NCBI GenBank assembly: GCA_039029455.1
Contig: JBCCGE010000036.1
Coordinates: 1-31,485, forward strand
Length of the DNA stretch: 31,485 nt
Direction of reading: 5' to 3'
DNA from: JBCCGE01 sp039029455
Lineage (GTDB): Bacteria > Pseudomonadota > Gammaproteobacteria > Arenicellales > Poriferihabitantaceae
A program made the position numbers and the translations under genes. The notes under the pieces are model-generated. The model was not told where the DNA came from and did no database searches. It saw nothing but the letters and a program-made list of their open reading frames with translations. Below, piece by piece: positions 24,352-31,105 of this stretch. Position 1 is the first letter of the stretch. Each line of letters begins with the position of its first letter.

Positions 24352-25188
24352 ATGACCAACAATGTGTTAACCGACGATCAGATTCAGCAATACCGACGTG
24401 ACGGGTTCGTCGCGCCTGTTCAGGTTTTCTCAAAAGAACAGGCGGCGGAATATGCCGCAATGCTCGAAGCCTCGGAACACAAATACCCGGATCAACTGAG
24501 TGCGACTAATCGCAATAACCCGCATCTGGTATTGCCCTTTCTTGACGAGATTGTTCATCACCCGGTGGTGCTGGGTGCCGTGGAGGATTTGATCGGACCG
24601 GCGTTTCACTTGTGGGGTTCGGTGTTGTTTATCAAGGACCCGGGCAGCGAGCATTTCGTCAGCTGGCATCAGGACGCGACCTATATGGGGATAGAGCCTC
24701 ACGATTTTGTGACTCCATGGATTGCACTTACGGAAAGCAATCTTGAAACCGGTTGTATGAGCATGATTCCAGGCAGTCACGCTGACAACATTCAAAGTCA
24801 TGAAGACACCTACGGAGAGGACAACATTCTCACACGGGGCCAGCGGGTCAATAACGTTGATGAGTCGACTGCGGTACATCTGATCCTTGAACCCGGTCAG
24901 ATGTCACTGCATCACGCTCGGGTCGTGCACGGATCCCAGCCGAATCGAAGTCGTTCCGGTCGCCGCATTGGCTACGCCGTACAGGGATATATGCCGGCCC
25001 ACAGCCGTCAGGTCATTGGCGAAAACTACTGGACCCGGATTCGTGGAGAATTTCCTTCTGAAGATTTTATCGAGCTGCCCCGACCCGATTCAGCAATGGC
25101 ACCCGGTGATATCGAAACCCGTGAGATGGTGAATTCAAACTGGACCCGGATTCTGTATCACGGCGCGCAAAAAACCCGGGAGTACTGA
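24352..25188 (+). CDS. PhyH-family Fe(II)/2-oxoglutarate dioxygenase
   Basis: A 278-residue phytanoyl-CoA dioxygenase-like oxygenase. The iron triad is visible: H106 and D108 in SWHQDATYMG and H193 in ARVVHGSQPNRS; the 2-oxoglutarate-binding arginine is probably R204 in SGRRIGY. GCMSMIPGSH is a further family motif. GGGGG lies 4 bases before the ATG. Marine bacteria have many paralogues acting on small solutes. It is not EctD-like in the parts I can compare, so hydroxyectoine synthesis is not claimed, although its divergent neighbour resembles an ectoine hydrolase. It converges on the GFA gene with a 7 bp gap. The substrate is unknown. Confidence 0.88.
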   Translation: MTNNVLTDDQIQQYRRDGFVAPVQVFSKEQAAEYAAMLEASEHKYPDQLSATNRNNPHLVLPFLDEIVHHPVVLGAVEDLIGPAFHLWGSVLFIKDPGSEHFVSWHQDATYMGIEPHDFVTPWIALTESNLETGCMSMIPGSHADNIQSHEDTYGEDNILTRGQRVNNVDESTAVHLILEPGQMSLHHARVVHGSQPNRSRSGRRIGYAVQGYMPAHSRQVIGENYWTRIRGEFPSEDFIELPRPDSAMAPGDIETREMVNSNWTRILYHGAQKTREY

Positions 25189-25195
25189 AGACTGG

Positions 25196-25660
25196 CTATT
25201 GGTTGTGTGAATATCTGAACAGTCGAATCAACACTTCAAAGTCTTCAGGTTCTGTATCGTAACTGGTGGATTCCACCAGCGAATCCCTCATCCAGCTCAG
25301 CGCACTTCGGGTCCAGATGTGCCCGGCGGGATTGATCCCGGACCGGTTGTCGAGAGATCCACCCTTGACACTTAGAATGTCTTGCTGATCCGTGAAGGCG
25401 TGATAAATGCGAGTTCCGCAAAGTTTGCAGTAAGCACAGCTTTTTTCATTCCCACTGTCAGCCTTCGTTTTCCAGAATGACAGCCGGCCATTTGTGAGTT
25501 TGAACGATGGTTGGGCAAACCAGACTGATATTCCAAAAGCACTGCTCGACTGTTGCTGACAATCGGTACAGTGACAGCAGTACGCAACGATTGGATCAGT
25601 AGAGATTTGATAGCGAATATGGCGGCACTGGCAGCCGCCGGTATGAACCACGACGGTCAT
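25196..25660 (-). CDS. GFA (glutathione-dependent formaldehyde-activating)/CENP-V family protein
   Basis: A small zinc-binding protein of 154 residues. The cysteine pattern of the family is present: GGCQCRHIRY (first pair), CHCTDCQQQSSSAFG (second set) and CAYCKLCGTRIYH (third set), enough for two zinc sites. The founding member binds glutathione and speeds its adduct formation with formaldehyde, but most homologues have no proven function. I use ATG 25660; a GTG at 25669 is an alternative. It is divergent from dsrE with about 106 bp between, so a link to thiol chemistry is possible but only suggested by position. Confidence 0.85.
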   Translation of the reverse strand: MTVVVHTGGCQCRHIRYQISTDPIVAYCCHCTDCQQQSSSAFGISVWFAQPSFKLTNGRLSFWKTKADSGNEKSCAYCKLCGTRIYHAFTDQQDILSVKGGSLDNRSGINPAGHIWTRSALSWMRDSLVESTSYDTEPEDFEVLIRLFRYSHNQ

Positions 25661-25713
25661 AATTCGCACTGATCTGCTTGAGTTGTTCGAAATTTTGCCT
25701 TCATTGGGTTGCG

Positions 25714-25749
25714 ATTTGCTGTAGCCGACGGGGATTCAGCAAATATAAT
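25714..25749 (+). promoter_or_regulatory. Putative dsrE promoter region with inverted repeat
   Basis: A consensus -10 TATAAT lies at 25744-25749. Over and before it is a perfect 8-bp inverted repeat, ATTTGCTG (25714-25721) / CAGCAAAT (25737-25744), with a 15-bp spacer, placed where a regulator would overlap the -35 and -10. No consensus -35 is found at the right distance, which would suit an activated promoter. The predicted start point, about 25756, leaves a short or no leader for the ATG at 25767. Confidence 0.45.
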
Positions 25750-25766
25750 AGCGAGGTTCACGTCAC

Positions 25767-26189
25767 ATGATCAATTCCCAGCTCTCAACTCATCATATGA
25801 AATTCGCAGTTCTCGTTAACGAAGGGCCCTACACTCATCAGGCAAGTGATTCTGCGTATCACTTTGCCAAGGCTGTTTTGCGGCAGGGTCATGAGGTACT
25901 GCGGGTTTTTTTCTATCATGACGGCGTTAATAACAGTACCCGTCTGACCACACCCCCGCAGGATGACCGGAACATCACTCAGCGATGGACCGATCTTGCA
26001 AGTGATCACAATATTGATCTTGCGGTTTGTGTTGCGGCGGCGCAAAGGCGGGGAATAGTGGATTCTGCTGAAGCCAGGCGGAACGAGAAAGACACCGACA
26101 ATATCGCTGAGGGATTTCGTATCGCCGGACTCGGACAGCTGATAGATATGGCCGTCAAAGCTGACAGGCTGGTAACGTTCGGCGATTAG
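25767..26189 (+). CDS. dsrE: Sulfurtransferase subunit DsrE (TusD homologue)
   Basis: Persulfide-carrying subunit of the cytoplasmic DsrE2F2H2/TusBCD hexamer, which takes sulfur from TusA and hands it to DsrC. The sequence KFAVLVNEGPYTHQASDSAY, FFYHDGVNNSTRLTTPPQDD and DLAVCVAAAQRRGIVD is much closer to DsrE of purple sulfur bacteria than to E. coli TusD, as I recall them. The active cysteine is C88 counted from 25767, or C78 from the internal ATG at 25797, the number seen in the characterised proteins. GAGG lies 10 bases before 25767, but the predicted promoter start near 25756 would trim it, so 25797 is a real alternative. First gene of the six-gene cluster; 35 bp before dsrF. Confidence 0.93.
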   Translation: MINSQLSTHHMKFAVLVNEGPYTHQASDSAYHFAKAVLRQGHEVLRVFFYHDGVNNSTRLTTPPQDDRNITQRWTDLASDHNIDLAVCVAAAQRRGIVDSAEARRNEKDTDNIAEGFRIAGLGQLIDMAVKADRLVTFGD

Positions 26190-26224
26190 GCGTGTCCGTT
26201 CAGACTGACCAGGTAGATCGTGCA

Positions 26225-26629
26225 ATGTCGAAAAAACGAATCGTCTGTCTGAATCGGCGTGCACCGCACGGAACGAATTATCCACAGGAAGGATTCGAAG
26301 TCGCGCTGATCGGAGCAGCATTTGATCAGGACGTTGCTATTGCTTTTGTCGATGACGGAGTATTTCAGCTGAAATCTGAGCAGAATCCTCGAAATCTTGG
26401 ATTAAAGAATTTTACTCGCTCTTTTGGTGCTCTGGCCGACTATGAGATTTGCGAGGTCTACGTTGAAATAGAATCGCTGACGGAGAGAGGACTGGTTGAG
26501 GATGATTTGATGACGCTGATATGGGAGGACGAAGATGACGGTGATATCGAGAAGCCCCTGTTAAGGTTTGTTGGACAGGATGAAATGAGTCAGATCATTT
26601 CTGAAGCGGATGTCGTGTTAAATTTCTAG
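26225..26629 (+). CDS. dsrF: Sulfurtransferase subunit DsrF (TusC homologue)
   Basis: Second subunit of the DsrEFH hexamer, 134 residues. RIVCLNRRAPHGTNYPQEG at the N-terminus and DQDVAIAFVDDGVFQL are the family hallmarks. It carries C8 (in IVCLNRR) and C81 (in YEICEVY) but no proven sulfur-accepting cysteine; in known complexes DsrF is structural or dispensable for sulfur binding. I start at ATG 26225, preceded by AGG 8-10 bases upstream; a GTG at 26192 would add 11 residues absent from the family. It is 8 bp before dsrH. Confidence 0.92.
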   Translation: MSKKRIVCLNRRAPHGTNYPQEGFEVALIGAAFDQDVAIAFVDDGVFQLKSEQNPRNLGLKNFTRSFGALADYEICEVYVEIESLTERGLVEDDLMTLIWEDEDDGDIEKPLLRFVGQDEMSQIISEADVVLNF

Positions 26630-26637
26630 AGGTTCGG

Positions 26638-26940
26638 ATGCTGCATATTGTCAACAAATCACCCTTTGAAAAAAATAGTCTGGCATCCTGCCTGAGGTTG
26701 TCGGCAGAGGAGTCGACTATTCTGTTAATTGAGGACGCCGTTTACGCTGCGTTGGTGAATACAAGTGTTTCAGAATCCGTGCATCGAGCCATGGATGAGA
26801 AACGCATAGTCGCTCTGGAACCCGACCTCGCCGCGCGGGGATTTGATGCGAATCACCTGATCAACGGAGTTGAGTTGGTTGATTATGATGGATTTGTGAC
26901 ATTGACTGTGGATAATCCAAAAATCCAGTCCTGGCTTTAA
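26638..26940 (+). CDS. dsrH: Sulfurtransferase subunit DsrH (TusB homologue)
   Basis: Third hexamer subunit, 100 residues. MLHIVNKSPFEKNSLASCLRL contains C18, matching the cysteine of DsrH near position 20 in sulfur oxidisers; many tRNA-thiolation TusB proteins lack it. The rest (STILLIEDAVYAAL, ALEPDLAARGF, LVDYDGFVTLTVDNPKIQSWL) follows the family to the end. It starts 8 bp after dsrF. The presence of this cysteine supports the Dsr rather than the Tus subfamily, though function in either cannot be excluded. Confidence 0.93.
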   Translation: MLHIVNKSPFEKNSLASCLRLSAEESTILLIEDAVYAALVNTSVSESVHRAMDEKRIVALEPDLAARGFDANHLINGVELVDYDGFVTLTVDNPKIQSWL

Positions 26941-26989
26941 GCCTGCATATCCTTAAAAAAACCGGTCGACACTATCTGGAGATTGCTCT

Positions 26990-27322
26990 ATGACACTCGA
27001 AGTTGGAGGAAGAATTTATCAAACCGATGAAGAGGGATACCTCAGGGATATCGGGGAATGGAATGAAGACATTGCGGTAGAAATGGCAAACAGGGATGGT
27101 TGTCCGCTGACTGAGAATCATTGGGAGGTGATCGGCTTTCTTCGGGAGTACTTCGAAGAATATGAAGTTGCGCCACCAGTGCGGATTCTGACCAAAGCGA
27201 TTGGGCGACGAATGGGTAAGGAGAAAGGGAACAGTCGCTATTTGTATGAGTTGTTTCCAGAGGGTCCTGCAAAACAGGCCTGCAAGTACGCGGGTCTGCC
27301 CAAACCGACCGGTTGTATCTGA
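26990..27322 (+). CDS. dsrC: DsrC/TusE sulfur carrier protein with both C-terminal cysteines
   Basis: A 110-residue sulfur carrier. The flexible C-terminal arm CKYAGLPKPTGCI carries both conserved cysteines, C98 and the penultimate C109, eleven apart, as in genuine DsrC. TusE of the tRNA-thiolation relay keeps only the penultimate one. With two cysteines the protein can form an intramolecular disulfide or a trisulfide, the proposed substrate of DsrMK. GGAG lies 8 bases before the ATG. A 49 bp gap follows dsrH. ENHWEVIGFLREYFEEYEVAPPVR is the core family motif. Sulfur is presumably received from DsrEFH. The extra C38 is unusual but its role is unknown. Confidence 0.95.
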   Translation: MTLEVGGRIYQTDEEGYLRDIGEWNEDIAVEMANRDGCPLTENHWEVIGFLREYFEEYEVAPPVRILTKAIGRRMGKEKGNSRYLYELFPEGPAKQACKYAGLPKPTGCI

Positions 27323-27355
27323 GTCAGCACCAAAGGCGTACCGCCCCAACGCATT

Positions 27356-28081
27356 GTGTCTGCCCTGAGTTATGTCTACGCGGTCATGTTTTATCTGGCC
27401 GCATTTATACTGGTTACCGGTGTGCTGAGACGTGTTTGGCGGTATGCAAGAACACCTGCGCCGCTGAAGATTCCGACAACGCCCGCACCCATGACCCCAT
27501 TGGGCGTATGCGGTCGTCTTTTCCGTGAAGTGGTTCTGTTCCAGAGCCTGTATAAAGCCAGCAAATGGACCTGGCTGTTTGGCTGGGTATTTCATTTTGG
27601 ATTGTTTGTCGCCGCCCTCAGGCATTTGCAGTACGTGACAGATCCTCCATGGATATGGGTCATTCAGCTGCACACCGTGGCAAACTACACCGGTTACGCT
27701 ATTACGTTTGGTCTGATTGGCCTGTGGGGACGCAGGCTGTTTGTCGATCGGGTTCGATACATAACGACACCATCAGATCATCTGATGATTGCGTTGATCC
27801 TGGCAATCGCCGGAACCGGGTTGTTGATGAAATTTGTCTGGTACGCGGACGTCGCGAGCCTTCGACAGTTTATGCTCGGACTGATAGTGTTTGACATCCG
27901 AACTTTGCCGGGTGATCCGGTGTTGTTGATTCATCTGGCTTTGGTGATTGCGCTCATGATGGTTTTTCCGATCAGTAAATTGCTGCATGCCCCCGGTATA
28001 TTTTTTAGCCCGACCCTGAACCAATCAGACAGCAGCCGTGAACGCCGTTACAGTCCGGGACGTGGGAGCACGCGAGGGTAG
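27356..28081 (+). CDS. dsrM: DsrM-like membrane cytochrome b subunit (NarI family)
   Basis: A 241-residue inner-membrane protein with about five helices (about 8-25, 73-90, 106-125, 142-160, 190-208) and histidines suited to bind two haem b groups (H80, H90, H142, H193, H211 are candidates). It would exchange electrons between the quinone pool and the cytoplasmic partner DsrK. The start is GTG 27356, 33 bp after dsrC; an ATG at 27386 is a possible shorter start. The tail (SDSSRERRYSPGRGS) is soluble and precedes dsrK by 3 bp. Similar NarI-like subunits serve nitrate reductase, but the dsrK neighbour and absence of narGHJ support DsrM. Confidence 0.87.
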   Translation: MSALSYVYAVMFYLAAFILVTGVLRRVWRYARTPAPLKIPTTPAPMTPLGVCGRLFREVVLFQSLYKASKWTWLFGWVFHFGLFVAALRHLQYVTDPPWIWVIQLHTVANYTGYAITFGLIGLWGRRLFVDRVRYITTPSDHLMIALILAIAGTGLLMKFVWYADVASLRQFMLGLIVFDIRTLPGDPVLLIHLALVIALMMVFPISKLLHAPGIFFSPTLNQSDSSRERRYSPGRGSTRG

Positions 28082-28084
28082 ACA

Positions 28085-29578
28085 ATGAACGTCGAATTCA
28101 ATGTGCCGGTGATTACAAAGTCGCTGAAAACGCCGAAAGTTTCGCCTGGTGCGATGCAGCACAGTCGGCCATTTTCGGCTCAGCCGGAGCATCAGGAATC
28201 ACTGGGCTTTCCAGGGGAACTGGTTGAGGACTGGCATGACAGGGCGATTGAGAAAATGCGCGAGCTGCTGGGGAAGTATCGATCGCTTCAGGTGTTTATG
28301 GACAGTTGTATAAAGTGCGGCGCATGCACCGACAAATGTCACTATTTTCTGGGTACATCAGACCCGAAAAATATGCCGGTTGCACGCCAGGACCTGATGC
28401 GCCAGGTTTACCGTCGCTACTTCACTTTTGCGGGCAGGTATTTCCCCAAACTGGTGGGTGCCAAAGACTTAACCCGCGAAGTGCTGGATGACTGGTATAC
28501 CTATTATCATCAGTGTTCAGAGTGCAGGCGATGTTCAGTGTATTGTCCGGTGGGTATCGACACTGCTGAGATCACCATGGCCGGGCGAGAGATTCTGGCC
28601 AGTGTGGGCATGGGCCAGAAGTACTCAAATGAAATTATCGGTAAGGTGCACAAGATCGGCAACAATCTTGGCATGCCGCAGCCGGCGTTGATCGATACGC
28701 TCGAGAATCTCGAGGAAGAGGTCAGGGAAGACACGTCGGTGAACGTTCGTTTCCCGATTGATCAAAAAAATTCTGAAGTCCTTGTGGTCGTTCCCTCAGC
28801 AGACCTGTTTGCAGAACCCCATGTCGATGGACTGATTGGATACGCCAAGGTTTTCCATCAGGCTGGAATCAGCTGGACACTCAGCTCACACGCGTCAGAG
28901 GCTGCAAATTTCGGGTTGTTTACGGGCAGCCACGAGCACATGAAAAAAGTAGCACAGCGGGTTCGGGAAGCGGCGCTTGATCTGGGAGTGAAAAGAATCG
29001 TCGTTGGCGAATGCGGACATGCCTGGCGAGTCGCGTACAGTTTCTGGAATACACTGATCGGACCGTTCGATTTTCTTGACTCAAACTATCCTGTTCCACA
29101 GCACATCTGCGAGCTGACCTATGACCTTTTAAGTCAGAACACCCTTGTATTCGATCGCGAAGCAAACGACGACAAAGTCGTTACATTCCACGATTCATGT
29201 AACGTTTCGCGCGCCTCAAGAATGGGCAATATCCCCGGTGGTCAGTTCATCATCCCGCGAGAGCTGATCCGGGCATCCTGCAACAATTTTGTGGATATGC
29301 GGGAAGATGCCATCAAGGAGGCCACCTTCTGTTGCGGCGGCGGTGGTGGGTTGCTGACGGATGATCTCGTGGAGCTGCGCGTTAAAGGTGCTATGCCGCG
29401 AGCACAGGCTCTGCAGGAAGTCGTGCAGAATCATGGCGTAACCCACATGGCAGCGATTTGTGCAATTTGCAAAAGCCAGTTTTCAAAAACACTGCCTCAC
29501 TACGGATTTGAGATGGATATGGTTGTTAGCCTGCATCAGCTCGTCGGAGATGCACTTGTCCTGGGCGCACACCATTGA
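28085..29578 (+). CDS. dsrK: DsrK-like heterodisulfide-reductase-type iron-sulfur subunit
   Basis: A 497-residue cytoplasmic partner of DsrM. Two [4Fe-4S] motifs are seen: C75-C78-C81-C85 (CIKCGACTDKC) and C144-C147-C150-C154 (CSECRRCSVYC). The C-terminal half is a HdrD/CCG-type catalytic domain: GECGHAWR (C310), HDSCNVSR (C372), the FCCGGGGG pair (C416, C417) and AICAICKSQF (C459, C462). These cysteines bind the special cluster at which disulfides or trisulfides are reduced or made. A likely substrate is the C-terminal arm of DsrC, encoded two genes upstream. GAGGG precedes the ATG. GlpC or lactate-oxidase-type subunits are the other CCG proteins; order and the DsrC neighbour favour DsrK. 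Confidence 0.9.
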   Translation: MNVEFNVPVITKSLKTPKVSPGAMQHSRPFSAQPEHQESLGFPGELVEDWHDRAIEKMRELLGKYRSLQVFMDSCIKCGACTDKCHYFLGTSDPKNMPVARQDLMRQVYRRYFTFAGRYFPKLVGAKDLTREVLDDWYTYYHQCSECRRCSVYCPVGIDTAEITMAGREILASVGMGQKYSNEIIGKVHKIGNNLGMPQPALIDTLENLEEEVREDTSVNVRFPIDQKNSEVLVVVPSADLFAEPHVDGLIGYAKVFHQAGISWTLSSHASEAANFGLFTGSHEHMKKVAQRVREAALDLGVKRIVVGECGHAWRVAYSFWNTLIGPFDFLDSNYPVPQHICELTYDLLSQNTLVFDREANDDKVVTFHDSCNVSRASRMGNIPGGQFIIPRELIRASCNNFVDMREDAIKEATFCCGGGGGLLTDDLVELRVKGAMPRAQALQEVVQNHGVTHMAAICAICKSQFSKTLPHYGFEMDMVVSLHQLVGDALVLGAHH

Positions 29579-29729
29579 TAGTCCTCAGCAGCTGCAAACC
29601 CTGACATCGTAAGAATCCGCATCCGGCCTGATCGAGTGGGTGCGGCCCGGTGTGGCATGCAAATGCACTGCTAAAAACAGTTAAACCGCGATGAATGCAG
29701 CTTTGATTTCAGTGCACCAAATCGTTCGA

Positions 29730-29960
29730 TCAGGATCTTTTGACCAGAAAATGAAATTCGCCTTCTGATTCAGATGATTCAAGCAATAGATGACCGGTTT
29801 GCTGGCAGAACGATTCAAAATCCTGAACCGAACCGGGATCTGTCGCAACTACTTTTAAAGTTTCACCCGTTGACATGGCCTTGATTGCTTTTTTTGCTTT
29901 TAGAATGGGCAGAGGGCAGGTCAGGTTCCTGGCATCGAGTTCCTGGTCGAATGCGGTCAT
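29730..29960 (-). CDS. tusA: TusA-family sulfur carrier protein
   Basis: A 76-residue sulfur carrier (SirA-like fold) with the family motif RNLTCPLPILKAKKAI, where C15 of CPxP takes persulfide sulfur from a cysteine desulfurase or rhodanese. It passes it to DsrE/TusD in both the tRNA-thiolation and sulfur-oxidation routes. It also shows the TDPGSVQDFESFCQQTGH region common in this family. It is convergent with dsrK, 151 bp apart, so it is not in the dsr transcript although functionally linked. No ribosome site is obvious. The C-terminal FHFLVKRS is normal. Confidence 0.94.
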   Translation of the reverse strand: MTAFDQELDARNLTCPLPILKAKKAIKAMSTGETLKVVATDPGSVQDFESFCQQTGHLLLESSESEGEFHFLVKRS

Positions 29961-30130
29961 ATCAAAATTTGCTGGAAGTGGTCTATGGATCCGTAGATCA
30001 GGTAAGAACCCGATTGTAGTACTCCACAGTCTGTCGAGCGACTGGAAAAATCGTCAATGCTGTCCGAATAGTACGGCGACAGATAGTGTCCCCGTCTTTT
30101 TAGTTCACCGTGCAATTTTTTCAGGTGGTG

Positions 30131-31105
30131 CTATTCGTACAAGCCGGCGACTCGTCCCCGTTGCTGCACCAGTGACAGCACTGTATCAATGGTTGGTGTG
30201 TCGATACACGCAATACGTCCCAACTCCTGAACCGATGTCAGCAAGGCATCAATTTCCATTGGCCGACCGAGCTGAAGATCCTGCAACATCGAGGTCTTAT
30301 GCGCACCGACCGCAGCGGCGCCATCAATTCGCTTTTCCACATCGATCTCAAACCGGATACCAAACGACTCGCCAATCTGTTGTGCCTCCAGCATCATGCT
30401 TCGAGCCACACTTCGAGTGCCCGGGTCAGTTGCGACTGTATCCAGAGTGGCCGTCGTCAGTGTGCTGATCGGATTAAAACAAAGATTGCCCCAGAGTTTT
30501 ACCCAAATCTCATCGCGAATGGATCGAATCGGTGAGCGTAAACCGGCCTTGATCAGTGTTTGAGAGAGTGACAGCACACGCTCAGACTTTTCGCCATCGG
30601 GTTCACCCAGAGCAAATCGATTGCCGTTGATGTGTTTGATGACGCCCGGACCGGAAACGTCACAAGCCGGATAAACGACGCAACCGATTGCGCGCTCGGG
30701 ACCAATGCCATCCCATTGTCGGTTGTCGGGGTCGACAGATTCAATTCGGCGACCGTCCAGATCGCCACCATGCCGGTAAAAGTACCACCAGGGTATTCCG
30801 TTCATCGCCGTCACAACCGCAGTATGCTCGTCCAGTAGCGGCTGCATGGCATCGACCACATAGGGTGATGCATGCGCTTTTAGTGCCACGATGACATAGT
30901 CCTGAGGTCCAAGTTCAGCAGGGTTATCAGTGGCACGGGGCGATGTATGGAGTACTTCGCCATCCATTTCCAGGGTGAGTCCGTTTTTCTGAATCGCCGC
31001 GAGATGCTCGCCGCGAGCAATCAGTGAAACATCCGCACCGGCACGGTGCAACAAGGCACCCAGAAATCCGCCAATCGCACCCGCGCCGTATATGGCTATT
31101 TTCAT
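30131..31105 (-). CDS. 2-dehydropantoate 2-reductase family protein (PanE/ApbA)
   Basis: A 324-residue NADPH-dependent ketopantoate-reductase-family enzyme. The N-terminal GAGAIGGFLGALLHRAG (7-23) binds the dinucleotide and ARGEHL follows. A conserved lysine is in VIVALKAHA (about 76) and the C-terminal domain has KLWGNLCFNPISTLT and DLQLGRPMEIDALL, the usual catalytic region. It would reduce ketopantoate to pantoate for CoA, but many such genes in degradation clusters act on other 2-keto acids. It overlaps the upstream acyl-CoA synthetase gene by 4 bp, which suggests a degradation operon rather than a pantothenate one. Confidence 0.85.
   Translation of the reverse strand: MKIAIYGAGAIGGFLGALLHRAGADVSLIARGEHLAAIQKNGLTLEMDGEVLHTSPRATDNPAELGPQDYVIVALKAHASPYVVDAMQPLLDEHTAVVTAMNGIPWWYFYRHGGDLDGRRIESVDPDNRQWDGIGPERAIGCVVYPACDVSGPGVIKHINGNRFALGEPDGEKSERVLSLSQTLIKAGLRSPIRSIRDEIWVKLWGNLCFNPISTLTTATLDTVATDPGTRSVARSMMLEAQQIGESFGIRFEIDVEKRIDGAAAVGAHKTSMLQDLQLGRPMEIDALLTSVQELGRIACIDTPTIDTVLSLVQQRGRVAGLYE

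Noticed and set aside
24352..25188. Ectoine hydroxylase EctD
   Set aside because: It has the general PhyH iron motif, but I could not see EctD-specific signature sequence, and no ectABC genes are here.
27356..28081. Nitrate reductase gamma subunit NarI
   Set aside because: NarI-like fold, but no narGHJ nearby and the next gene is a CCG-type DsrK, so DsrM fits better.
29617..29645. Stem CCGCATCC / GGGTGCGG between dsrK and tusA as a bidirectional terminator
   Set aside because: The stem needs a G-T pair, the loop is 13 bases and neither side has a T tract.
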